Assembly: GCF_004117835.1 (NCBI RefSeq)
Contig: NZ_SDSC01000003.1
Coordinates: forward strand, 62,001-126,000
Direction: 5' to 3'
Source: Macrococcus sp. DPC7161
GTDB taxonomy: Bacteria > Bacillota > Bacilli > Staphylococcales > Staphylococcaceae
Length of the DNA stretch: 64,000 nucleotides
Made by a program: the position numbers and the translations under genes. Within the stretch, counting starts at the first letter, position 1; each line of letters starts with the position of its first letter. Below the pieces are notes generated by a model, which saw nothing but the letters and a program-made list of their open reading frames with translations, did no database searches and was not told the DNA's origin. Positions 45,844 to 57,221 of this stretch are shown piece by piece.

Positions 45844-45878
45844 GGTAAAGTAAAAATTTATTTGAAGGGGTTTTTATA

Positions 45879-47264
45879 ATGTCAAATGGACAAAATGACT
45901 TACAACGTTCATTATCAAATCGCCACATTCAATTAATTGCAATTGGTGGTGCGATAGGAACAGGATTATTTTTAGGAGCTGGAAGTAGTATTCATAAAGC
46001 TGGACCATCAATACTTTTAACTTACTCAATTATTGGATTCTTTTTATTTTTATTTATGCGTGCATTAGGTGAATTATTATTATCAAACTCGAATTATCAT
46101 TCATTTACAGATGTTGCAAGAGACTATTTAGGAGATTATTGGGGATACGTTACTGGATGGACGTATTGGTGTTGTTGGATAGTTACTGGTATGGCAGAAG
46201 TTACTGCTGTTGCAAGTTATGTTCAAAACTGGGCACCAGATTTTCCAACTTGGTTAACATCATTAATTACTATTCTTGCATTAATGCTATTAAACTTATT
46301 GACCGCTAAATTATTTGGAGAATTAGAGTTTTGGTTCGCAATTATTAAAGTCGTTACAATTGTTGCACTTATTTTAACTGGTATAGTATTAATCGTTATC
46401 GGTTACAAAACACAATTCGGTGTAGCATCAATTTCAAACTTATGGTCACACGGTGGGTTCTTCCCAAACGGTGCAAGTGGTTTCTTATTCAGTTTCCAAA
46501 TGGCAATCTTCAGTTTCGTTGGTATTGAGTTACTTGGTGTAACAGCTGGTGAAACAAAAGATCCAGAAAAAACATTACCAAAAGCAATCAACTCTGTACC
46601 AGCTCGTATTTTATTATTCTATGTAGGTTCATTAATCATCTTAATGAGTATTACACCATGGGATCAAATCGCACCAGATAAGAGCCCATTCGTAGAATTC
46701 TTTAAATTAATAGGTATCGTTGTTGCATTCCATATTATTAACTTTGTTGTTATTACATCTGCTTCATCAAGTTGTAACAGTGGTATCTTCTCTAACAGCC
46801 GTATGTTATTTAGTTTAAGTAAACACTATGCTGAAGGTGAAGGATTCTTCCAAAAAACAAATAAATCTGGTGTACCGGCAAATGCAGTAATTTTCTCAAG
46901 TGTATTATTATTTATCTCAGTATTATTAAACTACTTTATTCCAAGTGCAACGACAGTATTTGATATTATAACTTCTGTTGCTACAGTATTCTTTATCGTT
47001 ATTTGGAGTATTGTTATGGCTAGTTATATGGTTTACTTAAAACGTCGCCCTGATTTACATGAAACTAGTAAGTTTAAATTACCTGGTGGTAAAAAAGCTG
47101 CTATTGCGATCAATACATTCTTTGTATTTATGTTCGTACTCGTTTATATTGAACAAGCAGGTAAGGGTATTGGTTACTTAACTGGATTCACAGCATTATT
47201 TATTGTATGGTTTGTCGGCTTATTCTTTGCATACAAACGCGTTTCAAAATCAGTTCAAAAATAG
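45879..47264 (+). CDS. aapA: Amino-acid permease (D-serine/alanine/glycine type)
   Basis: A 461-residue APC-family symporter with 12 membrane helices. It opens RSLSNRHIQLIAIGGAIGTGLFLGAGSSIHKAGPS, and helix 6 has SFVGIELLGVTAGETKDPEKTLPKAIN, typical of the CycA/AapA group. Staphylococcal genes at the same locus between citZ and pyk are annotated D-serine/D-alanine/glycine transporter; the substrate is inferred from that. AAGGGG precedes the ATG. It is the only plus-strand gene between 34.2 and 56.8 kb. Confidence 0.88.
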   Translation: MSNGQNDLQRSLSNRHIQLIAIGGAIGTGLFLGAGSSIHKAGPSILLTYSIIGFFLFLFMRALGELLLSNSNYHSFTDVARDYLGDYWGYVTGWTYWCCWIVTGMAEVTAVASYVQNWAPDFPTWLTSLITILALMLLNLLTAKLFGELEFWFAIIKVVTIVALILTGIVLIVIGYKTQFGVASISNLWSHGGFFPNGASGFLFSFQMAIFSFVGIELLGVTAGETKDPEKTLPKAINSVPARILLFYVGSLIILMSITPWDQIAPDKSPFVEFFKLIGIVVAFHIINFVVITSASSSCNSGIFSNSRMLFSLSKHYAEGEGFFQKTNKSGVPANAVIFSSVLLFISVLLNYFIPSATTVFDIITSVATVFFIVIWSIVMASYMVYLKRRPDLHETSKFKLPGGKKAAIAINTFFVFMFVLVYIEQAGKGIGYLTGFTALFIVWFVGLFFAYKRVSKSVQK

Positions 47265-47297
47265 TTGATAGATTATTTATTAATGAATATAACAAAC

Positions 47298-47337
47298 AAA
47301 AAATGCTTATCCGTTTAACAACGGATAAGCATTTTTT
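47298..47337. terminator. Bidirectional terminator between the permease gene and pyk
   Basis: AAAAAATGCTTATCCG and CGGATAAGCATTTTTT form a perfect 16-bp stem with an eight-base loop. Confidence 0.95.
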
Positions 47338-47360
47338 AATATATTAAATTATAAATGAAA

Positions 47361-49118
47361 TTAGATTTTTGCATGACCTAAATATACTTTATTGTTTCTT
47401 GCATCAACAGTTACTAATGCACCATTTTCTAAACGACTCATCGCGCCTTCTACACCAACAATTGTTGGTTTACCTAAAGTTAATCCTACAACTGCTGCAT
47501 GGCTTGTTAAACCACCTTCTTCAGCGACAACAGCCAATGCTTTTTCTAAATAAGGTACCATATCAGCATCTGTTGCTGGTGTCACAATAACAGCTTGAGA
47601 AAGGTCTTTATTTTCTAAGTCTTTTGCGCTGTTCGCTAATACAACGTGACCCACTGTAGCAGTTCTACCAATCCCTTGACCAGCTGCAATTTCATCACCG
47701 ATTAAATGAATCTTCATTAAGTTCGTTGTACCAGCTTCACCTGTTGGAATACCTGCTGTAATGATAATTAAATCACCATTTTCAACAGTACCAGTTTCAA
47801 TTGCCGCCTCAGCAGCTGAATTTAATAATTCATCTGTGTTTTTATCACCAGGTTTAACAACTGGAACAACCCCCCATACAAGTTGCATATGACGAGCTGT
47901 TTCTTCATAAGGTGTCATTGCAATAATATGTGAATGTGGGCGATATTTAGAAATTGTTTGCGCTGTATTACCACTTTCAGTAGCAGCAACGATTGTTGTT
48001 ACATTTAAGTTCAATGCTGTATGTGCAACAGAAACCCCAATAGCATTCACCATTGATGGTTCATTTAATTTAGTTCGATCTGATAATAATTTTTTGTAAT
48101 CTTGTGCTTCTTCTGCTGCAAAAGCAATGTTATGCATTGTTTTTACAGATTCTTCTGGGTATAAACCAGCTGCTGTCTCACCTGATAACATTACAGCATC
48201 ACTACCATCATAAATTGCGTTAGCTACGTCAGATGCTTCTGCACGTGTACAACGTGGATTTCGTTGCATTGAATCTAACATTTGAGTCGCAGTAATGACT
48301 GGTTTACCTAGAGCATTACATTTACGAATTAATTCTTTTTGAACTAAAGGTACACTTTCAGCTGGAATTTCAACACCCATGTCACCACGAGCGACCATTA
48401 ATCCATCAGAAACTTCTAAGATTTGATCAATATTTTCAATACCTTCTTCGTTTTCAATCTTAGGAATAATGTTAATAAAGTCACATTTACGTGCTTCTAA
48501 AATTTTGCGAATATCTAATACGTCACTTGCACGACGTACAAATGAAGCTGCAATGAAGTCGACACGTTGATCAATACCAAAGTTGATATCTTGTGCATCT
48601 TTTTCGGTAATACCTGGTAAGTTTACTTTGACACCAGGTAAATTAACACCTTTTTTATTTTTTAATTCACCTGCATTGATCACGTCACATACGATTTGAC
48701 CTGACTCAAGTTTGATTTCTTTAACCGTTAATTCAATTAAACCATCATCTAATAAAATTGTTGATCCTACTTCAATATCATGAATTAAATTTTCATATGT
48801 CACTGAAAATTCTTCTGGCGTCCCTAAAACTTCTTTCATATTAATCGTAACTGTTGAACCCTTTTTAAGTTCAATTTTATCGTTAACCATATTGTGAGTT
48901 CTAATTTCTGGACCTTTAGTATCTAATAAAATTGCAACTGTTTTACCTAACTTTTGAGACACTTCACGAATTGTTTTAATACGTGCAGCATGTTCTTCAT
49001 GACTACCGTGTGAAAAGTTTAAACGTGCAACGTTCATACCTGCGTTGATTAATTTCTCCAACATTTCTGGTGATTCAGAAGCTGGACCAATCGTACATAC
49101 GATTTTTGTTTTTCTCAT
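47361..49118 (-). CDS. pyk: Pyruvate kinase
   Basis: Makes ATP and pyruvate from phosphoenolpyruvate. The ATG at 49118 ([16 protein letters not shown]) follows GGAGG; an upstream in-frame start lies in the leader. 585 residues. The catalytic barrel and B domain occupy 1-350 (ISGP-like [38 protein letters not shown]). The C-domain ends near 473. An extra PEP-utiliser-like domain with [12 protein letters not shown] follows to the end, as in Bacillus enzymes. It follows pfkA by 55 bases. Confidence 0.98.
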   Translation of the reverse strand: MRKTKIVCTIGPASESPEMLEKLINAGMNVARLNFSHGSHEEHAARIKTIREVSQKLGKTVAILLDTKGPEIRTHNMVNDKIELKKGSTVTINMKEVLGTPEEFSVTYENLIHDIEVGSTILLDDGLIELTVKEIKLESGQIVCDVINAGELKNKKGVNLPGVKVNLPGITEKDAQDINFGIDQRVDFIAASFVRRASDVLDIRKILEARKCDFINIIPKIENEEGIENIDQILEVSDGLMVARGDMGVEIPAESVPLVQKELIRKCNALGKPVITATQMLDSMQRNPRCTRAEASDVANAIYDGSDAVMLSGETAAGLYPEESVKTMHNIAFAAEEAQDYKKLLSDRTKLNEPSMVNAIGVSVAHTALNLNVTTIVAATESGNTAQTISKYRPHSHIIAMTPYEETARHMQLVWGVVPVVKPGDKNTDELLNSAAEAAIETGTVENGDLIIITAGIPTGEAGTTNLMKIHLIGDEIAAGQGIGRTATVGHVVLANSAKDLENKDLSQAVIVTPATDADMVPYLEKALAVVAEEGGLTSHAAVVGLTLGKPTIVGVEGAMSRLENGALVTVDARNNKVYLGHAKI

Positions 49119-49173
49119 TTTAAATGGACCTCCATGTGTTTTTATTACCAAAACTAAGATTTATTTGAAACAA

Positions 49174-50151
<978 letters not shown>

Positions 50152-50284
50152 TTAGTTTGTTACTTATAAATTAACACAATTTAATAACGGATACCATTAA
50201 AACTCATTTGATTGCGAGATGTAAACGTTTTTAATTTTGAACATTTTTACGGTTTGTTCACAATTTCACAATTAACCGTTTTCA

Positions 50285-51253
50285 TTATACATTTTCAGGG
50301 AATTTAGTTGTGGATTCAATTTGTCCAATAGATCTGTATTTATTAAATCGATCATTTACCAAATCATCTTTTGACATTTTTAATAAATCATCAAGTGTTC
50401 TTTTTAAAGCAATATCAATCCACTTGCTTTGTTGAATTAAATCAACATGTGCACCACCTTTTACTTCTTCAATCAATGTATCAACGATGCCTAATACTTT
50501 AAGATCAGGTGCAGTGATTTTCATACTTTCAGCTGCTAATTGTGCAAGAGATGCATCTTTCCATAATAATGCTGCTGCACCTTCAGGTGATATCACTGAA
50601 TAAGTTGCATTTTCTAGCATTAATAAACGATTACATACACCTAAACCTAATGCACCACCGCTTCCACCTTCTCCTATTACAATTGAAATCACTGGTACTT
50701 TTAAACCTGCCATTTCCACTAAATTTCTAGCAATCGATTCACTTTGACCACGTTCTTCTGCAGCTTTACCTGGATAAGCGCCTTTTGTGTCAATAAAACA
50801 AATAATTGGTCGATTAAACTTTTCTGCTTGTTTCATCATTCTTAATGCTTTACGGTACCCTTCAGGATGAGCCATACCAAAATTTCGATAAATATTGTCT
50901 TTTGTATCTTTACCTCTTTGATGACCAATCACTGTAACGGGTATCCCATGATAATAGGCAATACCAGACACGATTGCAGGATCATCTCTAAAATTACGAT
51001 CACCATGTAATTCAATAAATGATTCAAATAATTGACCAATGTAATCTAATGTTGTCGGTCTTTCAGACAATCTTGCAATTTGCACACGTTGCCACGGTGT
51101 TAAATGATTATATATTTCTTCAAATTTTTGTGCACGCGTTATTTCTAACGTTTTGATTTCATCAGACAAATCGACACTTTTTTCAATCATATATTGTTTT
51201 AATTCTTTTATTTTATTATCTATTTCTTTTAATGGCTTTTCAAAATCTAACAT
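50285..51253 (-). CDS. accA: Acetyl-CoA carboxylase carboxyltransferase subunit alpha
   Basis: With AccD it transfers CO2 from biotin carrier protein to acetyl-CoA, giving malonyl-CoA. 322 residues. The N-terminal coiled helix is [19 protein letters not shown]; the crotonase-fold core has [13 protein letters not shown] and [13 protein letters not shown]. Its ATG shares a base with the accD stop. Confidence 0.98.
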   Translation of the reverse strand: MLDFEKPLKEIDNKIKELKQYMIEKSVDLSDEIKTLEITRAQKFEEIYNHLTPWQRVQIARLSERPTTLDYIGQLFESFIELHGDRNFRDDPAIVSGIAYYHGIPVTVIGHQRGKDTKDNIYRNFGMAHPEGYRKALRMMKQAEKFNRPIICFIDTKGAYPGKAAEERGQSESIARNLVEMAGLKVPVISIVIGEGGSGGALGLGVCNRLLMLENATYSVISPEGAAALLWKDASLAQLAAESMKITAPDLKVLGIVDTLIEEVKGGAHVDLIQQSKWIDIALKRTLDDLLKMSKDDLVNDRFNKYRSIGQIESTTKFPENV

Positions 51254-52110
51254 TATTTAACCCCTTTGTGATGCATTTTAAAGATTTCATATAATGTATT
51301 TTTCATATCATTGCGATGAACAACTTTATCTAACTGACCATGTTCCAATAAAAATTCTGCAGTTTGAAAATCTTCTGGCAATGCTTCGTTAATTGTTTGT
51401 TCAATAATACGTCTTCCTGCAAAACCAATCAAACTATTTGGTTCTGCAAAATTAATATCTCCTACAGATGCAAAACTTGCAGATACACCTCCAGTTGTTG
51501 GGTGTGTCATATAAGAGATAAATAATAATCCAGCTTCACTATGACGTTTAATGGATACACTCGTTTTAGCCATTTGCATCAATGATAAAATGCCCTCTTG
51601 CATACGTGCACCTCCACTTGCCGTAAATATGACAAATGGCAATTGATGTTGCGTACAGTAATCGATCGTATTACACATCTTTTCTCCGACTACTGTACCC
51701 ATTGAACCCATTCGGAATCTTGAATCCATGACACAAATACCAAATGGTAATCCATTCATTTTACCAACACCCGTAACTACCGCTTCATTTAATCCAGATT
51801 TCTTTGTATCGGAATTTAACTTTTCAATATAATTAGGAAAATCTAAAGGATCATTACTTTTCATATCCACATCAAACTCAATAAAAGAACCTTTATCTAC
51901 TAGTGCATCAATACGTTCGTATGCACTAAGTGCCAAATGATGATCACAATGAAAACAAACATTTAAATTTTCTTTAATTTCTTTTGTATACATGATTTTT
52001 TTACATTTTGGACACTTTGTCATAATCCCTTCAGGGACATCACTATCTTTCATATTTTGAACGGCAACGTATTTTTTCTTTTTACTACGTTTAAATATAT
52101 CCTTAAACAT
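51253..52110 (-). CDS. accD: Acetyl-CoA carboxylase carboxyltransferase subunit beta
   Basis: 285 residues. The zinc ribbon uses C33, C36, C52 and C55 (CPKC, CFHC); the crotonase core has [16 protein letters not shown] and [18 protein letters not shown] precedes the ATG, four bases after the gntR stop. The regulator, accD and accA therefore form one operon. Confidence 0.98.
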   Translation of the reverse strand: MFKDIFKRSKKKKYVAVQNMKDSDVPEGIMTKCPKCKKIMYTKEIKENLNVCFHCDHHLALSAYERIDALVDKGSFIEFDVDMKSNDPLDFPNYIEKLNSDTKKSGLNEAVVTGVGKMNGLPFGICVMDSRFRMGSMGTVVGEKMCNTIDYCTQHQLPFVIFTASGGARMQEGILSLMQMAKTSVSIKRHSEAGLLFISYMTHPTTGGVSASFASVGDINFAEPNSLIGFAGRRIIEQTINEALPEDFQTAEFLLEHGQLDKVVHRNDMKNTLYEIFKMHHKGVK

Positions 52111-52114
52111 GGTT

Positions 52115-52546
52115 TCACCCCTGGTTAATATTTTCGTATTGCTTTAATAACTTCCATATACGAGACATGATTGAATTATTTTGAAATACTTCATTTTCTT
52201 CATGAAACGTGCCTTCAACTGCTGCATATTGTTCAAATGCTGCAATACACTGTTTAATTTGTTCTTGTTGTGAACTAGAAGTAATCAAATAGCCTGCAAT
52301 CAATTCAAATAATTGATGCTCACTCATTTCAGAAAGAAATGTGCCTTCGCCTCTTTTTGTATAAATCACACCTAACAATTCCATTGCGCGTAGAGCTTCT
52401 CTCACACTAGAACGACTGATCTTTAAAGATTCGCTTAAATAGCGTTCTGAAGGTAATTTATCACCAGATGAAAGTCCTTGATCTTTGATGATTTGTTGAA
52501 TTTCAGTGACAACAGCGGTAAATCCTTTATCTGATAACTGACTCAA
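52115..52546 (-). CDS. GntR-family (FadR-type) regulator with shortened effector domain
   Basis: 143 residues. Residues 5-75 are a GntR winged helix ([45 protein letters not shown], in FadR style). Only about 65 residues follow, compared with about 150 in a normal FadR/FCD ligand domain, with no metal-binding histidines of that type. GGAGGATTC precedes the ATG. It leads the accD-accA operon. A perfect FadR-type palindrome TGGTCAGACCA lies 90 bases upstream, so it probably controls itself and accDA. The ligand is unknown; an acyl-CoA is a guess from the context. Confidence 0.87.
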   Translation of the reverse strand: MSQLSDKGFTAVVTEIQQIIKDQGLSSGDKLPSERYLSESLKISRSSVREALRAMELLGVIYTKRGEGTFLSEMSEHQLFELIAGYLITSSSQQEQIKQCIAAFEQYAAVEGTFHEENEVFQNNSIMSRIWKLLKQYENINQG

Positions 52547-52622
52547 ATGAATCCTCCTTAAGCATTTTTTAATAATAAATAATTAATTTATTAATTTATA
52601 AGCAAAATAATACATAAAAAAA

Positions 52623-52685
52623 ACAAAAAAAACTTAGTGGTCAGACCACTAAGTTTTACTATACCATACTCTTATTAAATTTCAA
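52623..52685 (-). promoter_or_regulatory. gntR-accDA promoter with FadR-type operator that is also a hairpin
   Basis: On the minus strand TTGAAA (52680-52685), 16 bases, TATAGT (52658-52663). Directly downstream, 52631-52655 is a perfect 12+1+12 palindrome with TGGTCAGACCA at its core, matching the recalled FadR/GntR consensus. The same palindrome is followed by TTTTTTTT and so is also a terminator shape for dnaE. Confidence 0.72.
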
Positions 52686-52688
52686 AAA

Positions 52689-55600
52689 TTAAATGAGTCT
52701 CATCTTATCAGGTTGATATTGATTTAATGTGGATGTTAATTGGTTTTTATCAATCCAACCAATTGAAGTAAATGATTTACCTTGATTTTCAAATACTTCA
52801 ATATCACCTTTATCATTTAACACTGTATCTTCATGCCTTTTTAACACATAAAGTTGCTTTGCTTGTTTCAGTGCGTTTTGGTGATAATCTTTTAGAGAAA
52901 TAATCGCATCAACGATATATTGATTTTTTTCTTCATCGTATTTCCCCTTCATTAATAATGGTTCATTCATGGTTAATTGCGACTCATTGATATGAAATGT
53001 TTTTGGAAAGACGACTGCATCCATTTCTTCAATACCATCAGTGATTTTAATGAACGCCATTGGTTGACCTTTTTTTGTTCGAATGCGTTTGATTGATTCA
53101 ATCGAAATAAGAATATGTTGATAATTAATATGATGACTCAGTTGATAAATCGGCAAATATTGATATTGATTAAATAATAGCGTGATTGGATGTTGTGTTA
53201 AGTAAAAACCTAAATATTCCTTTTCATATTCAAGTTTTTGCTGCTCACTCATTTCTTCAGCATAATGATATATTTTCTTCTTTTTTAAACCCATTAACTG
53301 CAATAATGAATCTTGTTCATGACCTTCTTGTGCGATATTCAATACTTCATCAAGTGATTGTAATAAGGTCGTTCTTGTTTCATTAAAACAATCAAATGCA
53401 CCTACATATATCATCGCTTCTAATAATGCTCTTGTTTTTACACGACTTGAAATGCGTTCACAAAAATCATAAATATCTTTATAAGCACCTTTTTTTCTTT
53501 CATTGACGATTTCTTCTACACTCTTATGTCCGACCCCTTTAATGATGCCTAATGGAATGACAATGCCATCATTGGTAGGTTGATAATAATAATGTGCATG
53601 ATTTATACTCGGTGCAATCAGTTGAATCCCTCGTGCTTTAACTTCTTGAATTAATGCTTTCGTCTTCGTTTCATTATGGATGACATTAGATAAAGTAGCT
53701 GCGTAGAAATGGTTTGGATAATGCACTTTTAAATACATCATCTGATATGAAATCGTCGCATAGCTGACTGCATGTGCTTTCGGGAAACCGTAGTTTGCAA
53801 ACTTTAATATTAATTCATAAACTGCTTCGGCAGTTGATTGGTTATGTCCTAATTGAATTGCACCTTCAATAAAGTGTACTTTTTCTTTTAACAATGCACT
53901 CATATTCTTTTTACTCATGGCTCGTCTTAATAGATCCGCTTCACCATAACCGAATCCGGCGAAAGTATTTGCAATTTGCATAATTTGCTCTTGATAAATA
54001 ATGACGCCGTAAGTCGATTGCAAAATATCTCGAATACTATCATCAATATAACTAACATGCTGACCGTGACGTCTTTCAATATAAGTTGGAATTTGTTCCA
54101 TCGGTCCAGGACGATACAAACTTAAGACGGCAACAATATCATTAAATTGATTCGGTTTAAGATTCTTTATTACTTTTCTAATACCAGAAGATTCTAATTG
54201 GAATATCCCTGTTGTTTCACCTAATGAAAGCTGTTTAAAGACTTGCGGATCTTCATAGTCGATGTGATGAAGATTTATTTTTTTCCCTTGCGTTCGATTA
54301 ATCGACTTTAAAATATTTTCAATGATTGATAAATTTCTCAAACCTAAAAAGTCAATTTTTAAAAGGCCAATTGCTTCTACTTCCGTCATCGTCCATTGTG
54401 TTAAAGGTACCAAATCACCTTCCATTAATGGCACATAATCCGTAAGTAATTGGTCATGAATTACTATAGCAGCTGCATGTGTAGACGTATGTCGCGGTAA
54501 TCCTTCTAAACGTTGTGCAATATTCAGCCATTTTTTTCTTCGTTCATTTTCATTAAAAAATGAATATAATGCTTCTTGTTCAAGAGCTTTCTCAATCGTT
54601 ACACCTAACTCTTTAGGAATATGATCACTTGCAAATTTCAGTTCAGTTTCACTAAATTGTAGTATTCTACCTACATCTCTGATAACTGCTTTTGCAAGTA
54701 AATGCCCAAATGTGACAATGCCACTTACTTTAAAGTTGCCATATTTTTCTTTTACGTATTGAATGACTTCATCACGTCTTTTATCTTCAAAATCAATATC
54801 GATATCAGGCATTGTAATACGTTCAGGATTTAAGAATCGTTCAAATAATAAGTCATTTTTAATGGGATCGATTTCTGTAATATTTAATATATAACTGATT
54901 AAACTACCACTAGAAGAACCACGACCTGGTCCTACTCGAATTCCTTTATTTTTAGCATAATTAATTAAATCACTAACAATTAAAAAGTAATCACTAAATC
55001 CCATTGATTGAATGATGCGATATTCATATTGAATACGTTTTTGATACGTCGTATCTTGTTTCATCCAATCAGGTTGTCTCTTTTGTATTTCTGAAAGTAA
55101 AAGCTTATCGCTTGGTAAGTCACTTTCAGTCGTAAATTTTGGCATCTTCGCTTTTAATTTGGACAAATCAATATGGCACATTTGACTAATGGTTTCTGTA
55201 TTCTTTATATATTCTGGGTCAATGTCTTCTAATTGATCCAATGTTTTAAAGTCGAATCGTCCCGTTTTCAATGATAATGTTTCTAAAACTAACTTTTCAT
55301 TACGGTCAATTGCATTTAATACATCTAAATCTTGAGCCGTTTCACTTTTTAAATAACGTACTGGCTGAATGAATACTTTATTGGCATCAATTGAACTATT
55401 GTGACAAACATAAATCGTGTTAAGGCCATCTAAAAAATGATTTGCATCATGATGAATTTTTTTGTAAATGACGACCCAATTTTCGGAGTAAGTTTTAAAT
55501 GTTTTTAAATCAATTTCATCTTTATTTGATAACTGTATTCTTGAAGACAATTGTATCAATGCTTTATAACCATCAATATTTTTTGCTAGGATTACCGTTT

Positions 55601-55826
55601 CAATCCTATTTAATCCATCTGAAACGATAGTTTCCATACCGATGATTGGTTTAATATCGTTATCGATACAGGCTTTATAAAATTTTTGCACACCAAACAA
55701 GACATTAGTATCTGTAATACTCAATGTCTTCTGTTGATTTTTTTTTGCATATTCAATTAAAGCGTCTATTCTAACTGTAGAATGTAATAAATCATAACAA
55801 GTATGGATATTTAATTGAACAACCAT
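52689..55826 (-). CDS. dnaE: DNA polymerase III alpha subunit DnaE
   Basis: A 1045-residue replicative polymerase; in Gram-positives DnaE extends primers before hand-over to PolC. PHP domain 1-250 (LNIHTCYDLLHSTVRIDALIEYA). The catalytic palm has PGRGSSSGSLISYIL and PDIDIDFEDKRRDEV with the metal aspartates, then HTSTHAAAI and DFLGLRNLSII. The helix-hairpin-helix (IKGVGHKSVEEIV) and a C-terminal OB domain (near 900-980) follow. Error-prone DnaE2 genes are organised differently. It follows nrnA by eight bases. Confidence 0.97.
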   Translation of the reverse strand: MVVQLNIHTCYDLLHSTVRIDALIEYAKKNQQKTLSITDTNVLFGVQKFYKACIDNDIKPIIGMETIVSDGLNRIETVILAKNIDGYKALIQLSSRIQLSNKDEIDLKTFKTYSENWVVIYKKIHHDANHFLDGLNTIYVCHNSSIDANKVFIQPVRYLKSETAQDLDVLNAIDRNEKLVLETLSLKTGRFDFKTLDQLEDIDPEYIKNTETISQMCHIDLSKLKAKMPKFTTESDLPSDKLLLSEIQKRQPDWMKQDTTYQKRIQYEYRIIQSMGFSDYFLIVSDLINYAKNKGIRVGPGRGSSSGSLISYILNITEIDPIKNDLLFERFLNPERITMPDIDIDFEDKRRDEVIQYVKEKYGNFKVSGIVTFGHLLAKAVIRDVGRILQFSETELKFASDHIPKELGVTIEKALEQEALYSFFNENERRKKWLNIAQRLEGLPRHTSTHAAAIVIHDQLLTDYVPLMEGDLVPLTQWTMTEVEAIGLLKIDFLGLRNLSIIENILKSINRTQGKKINLHHIDYEDPQVFKQLSLGETTGIFQLESSGIRKVIKNLKPNQFNDIVAVLSLYRPGPMEQIPTYIERRHGQHVSYIDDSIRDILQSTYGVIIYQEQIMQIANTFAGFGYGEADLLRRAMSKKNMSALLKEKVHFIEGAIQLGHNQSTAEAVYELILKFANYGFPKAHAVSYATISYQMMYLKVHYPNHFYAATLSNVIHNETKTKALIQEVKARGIQLIAPSINHAHYYYQPTNDGIVIPLGIIKGVGHKSVEEIVNERKKGAYKDIYDFCERISSRVKTRALLEAMIYVGAFDCFNETRTTLLQSLDEVLNIAQEGHEQDSLLQLMGLKKKKIYHYAEEMSEQQKLEYEKEYLGFYLTQHPITLLFNQYQYLPIYQLSHHINYQHILISIESIKRIRTKKGQPMAFIKITDGIEEMDAVVFPKTFHINESQLTMNEPLLMKGKYDEEKNQYIVDAIISLKDYHQNALKQAKQLYVLKRHEDTVLNDKGDIEVFENQGKSFTSIGWIDKNQLTSTLNQYQPDKMRLI

Positions 55827-55834
55827 CGTTTCAC

Positions 55835-56776
55835 CTAATTTACTAATTGAATTAACTCATGTTTTAATGTTTGAAGTTCCTCTAAACTATATACACTTGC
55901 ACCACTCGCTAAAGGATGGCCACCTCCATTGTATTTTGACGCCAATTCATTAATAACTGTACCTTTACTTCTTAATCTTACTCTAATTTCCTTTTCTTCT
56001 TGGACTGCAAACGCCCAAGCTTTAATGCCTTTCACATCTGCCATCGTATTCACAAACAAGCTTGCTTCTTGACTTGAAATTTCATTTTTAATTAAGTCTT
56101 CATTTGAAATAAAGATAAATCCTACGCCATTTTCAAACGTAAAGTTTTGCAGTACATAACCTTGAAAACGAATAGATTTCAAATCACGTTCTGACATTTG
56201 ATTAATCATTTCCGTATGATTAATATCATAATTTAATAAATCAGCAGCAATTTCCATTGTTCGGTTTGAAGTGTTATTAAATAAGAATCTGCCTGTATCA
56301 CCTACAATACCAATATATAAACATCTTGCAATTGCTGTATTAATTTCAATCGTATTAAACCCGATGTTTAATAGAATTTCGTAAATCATTTCAGATGTTG
56401 AAGAACTATCAGTATTTACAATATTTAAAATACCATATTGGTCAACGGGTGGATGGTGATCAATTTTAATCATTTCACTACATAATTGGTATCTTTCATC
56501 ATCAATTCTTGGTGCATTTGCAGTATCTAAAACTATGGCAAGTGCACCTTTAAATGTTTCGTCCTCAACCTCATCCATTTCACCAATGAAACTTAAGTTG
56601 TCCGTCATACTACCAACAGCATAAAATGCCTTGTTAGGAAAATATTTTTGTAATGCGTATTTAAATCCTAACTGAGACCCTAGTGCATCAGGATCTGGTC
56701 GTACATGTCTAAATAAAATGATTCGATCGTATGCGTTAATTTTATCGATTAATATTTTTATTTCAGAATTGTTCAT
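55835..56776 (-). CDS. nrnA: Bifunctional oligoribonuclease and PAP phosphatase NrnA
   Basis: Degrades 2-5 nt RNAs and 3'-phosphoadenosine 5'-phosphate. The ATG at 56776 (MNNSEIKILIDKIN) follows AAGGAG; the upstream frame lies in the promoter. 313 residues. DHH motif FRHVRPDPDALGSQ, LDTANAPRI, the DHH motif itself in IKIDHHPPVD, and GDTGRF; the DHHA1 domain ends in YNGGGHPLASGAS. Bacillus dnaE-nrnA linkage is the same. Confidence 0.95.
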   Translation of the reverse strand: MNNSEIKILIDKINAYDRIILFRHVRPDPDALGSQLGFKYALQKYFPNKAFYAVGSMTDNLSFIGEMDEVEDETFKGALAIVLDTANAPRIDDERYQLCSEMIKIDHHPPVDQYGILNIVNTDSSSTSEMIYEILLNIGFNTIEINTAIARCLYIGIVGDTGRFLFNNTSNRTMEIAADLLNYDINHTEMINQMSERDLKSIRFQGYVLQNFTFENGVGFIFISNEDLIKNEISSQEASLFVNTMADVKGIKAWAFAVQEEKEIRVRLRSKGTVINELASKYNGGGHPLASGASVYSLEELQTLKHELIQLVN

Positions 56777-56837
56777 ATGAACTCCTTCATTTACGTTTTT
56801 ATTTTTCACATGTATAATGACATGTGGAGGGTTTATT

Positions 56838-57185
56838 ATGGATAAATTATTACCTTATTTAGCCGTACTTACAATGGCAATCATGGTGTTCGCTTTAATG
56901 CTTTCTTTATACAATGTTGCTAAGTATTTTAGAACAGTTAAAGAAGTTAGAAGAGCGTGGCATAGAGCTCGTGCACGATTTTTCTTTGGTATCTTTATGG
57001 TCGTATTCAGTATTAACCAAATTGTTTTATTTCCAAGTACAGTAACGTATATTTTTTGTTTCTTATTAATTGCATTTGGATTAATGAATATCAATTACGG
57101 TCGTAAAGCGATGAAATATTTTGAATCACACTTTAAAGAAGAAGACCAAGCATGGGCAGAATTTAATAAAAAAAAGCGTAACTAG
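56838..57185 (+). CDS. ytpI: YtpI-like membrane protein
   Basis: 115 residues. The ATG at 56838 follows TGGAGGG. Three membrane helices (about 5-25, 48-68 and 74-92) are separated by a basic loop with EVRRAWHRARARFFFG; the tail is charged. Bacillus YtpI occupies the same place between ytoI and nrnA; its role is unknown. Divergent from nrnA. Confidence 0.83.
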   Translation: MDKLLPYLAVLTMAIMVFALMLSLYNVAKYFRTVKEVRRAWHRARARFFFGIFMVVFSINQIVLFPSTVTYIFCFLLIAFGLMNINYGRKAMKYFESHFKEEDQAWAEFNKKKRN

Positions 57186-57189
57186 TTAA

Positions 57190-57216
57190 AGAGAAGGGAC
57201 AATGTCTCTTCTCTTT
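57190..57216. terminator. Bidirectional terminator between ytpI and the CBS-domain regulator
   Basis: AGAGAAGGGACA pairs with TGTCTCTTCTCT (one G-U), with T-runs on both sides. Confidence 0.83.
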
Positions 57217-57221
57217 TATAA

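Noticed and set aside
50219-50280. Rex site and full cre upstream of pfkA
   Set aside because: TTGTGAAATTGTGAACAA is a direct, not inverted, repeat and misses the Rex right arm. The cre-like TGTAAACGTTTTTA lacks the conserved C. It is mentioned under pfkA only as weak.
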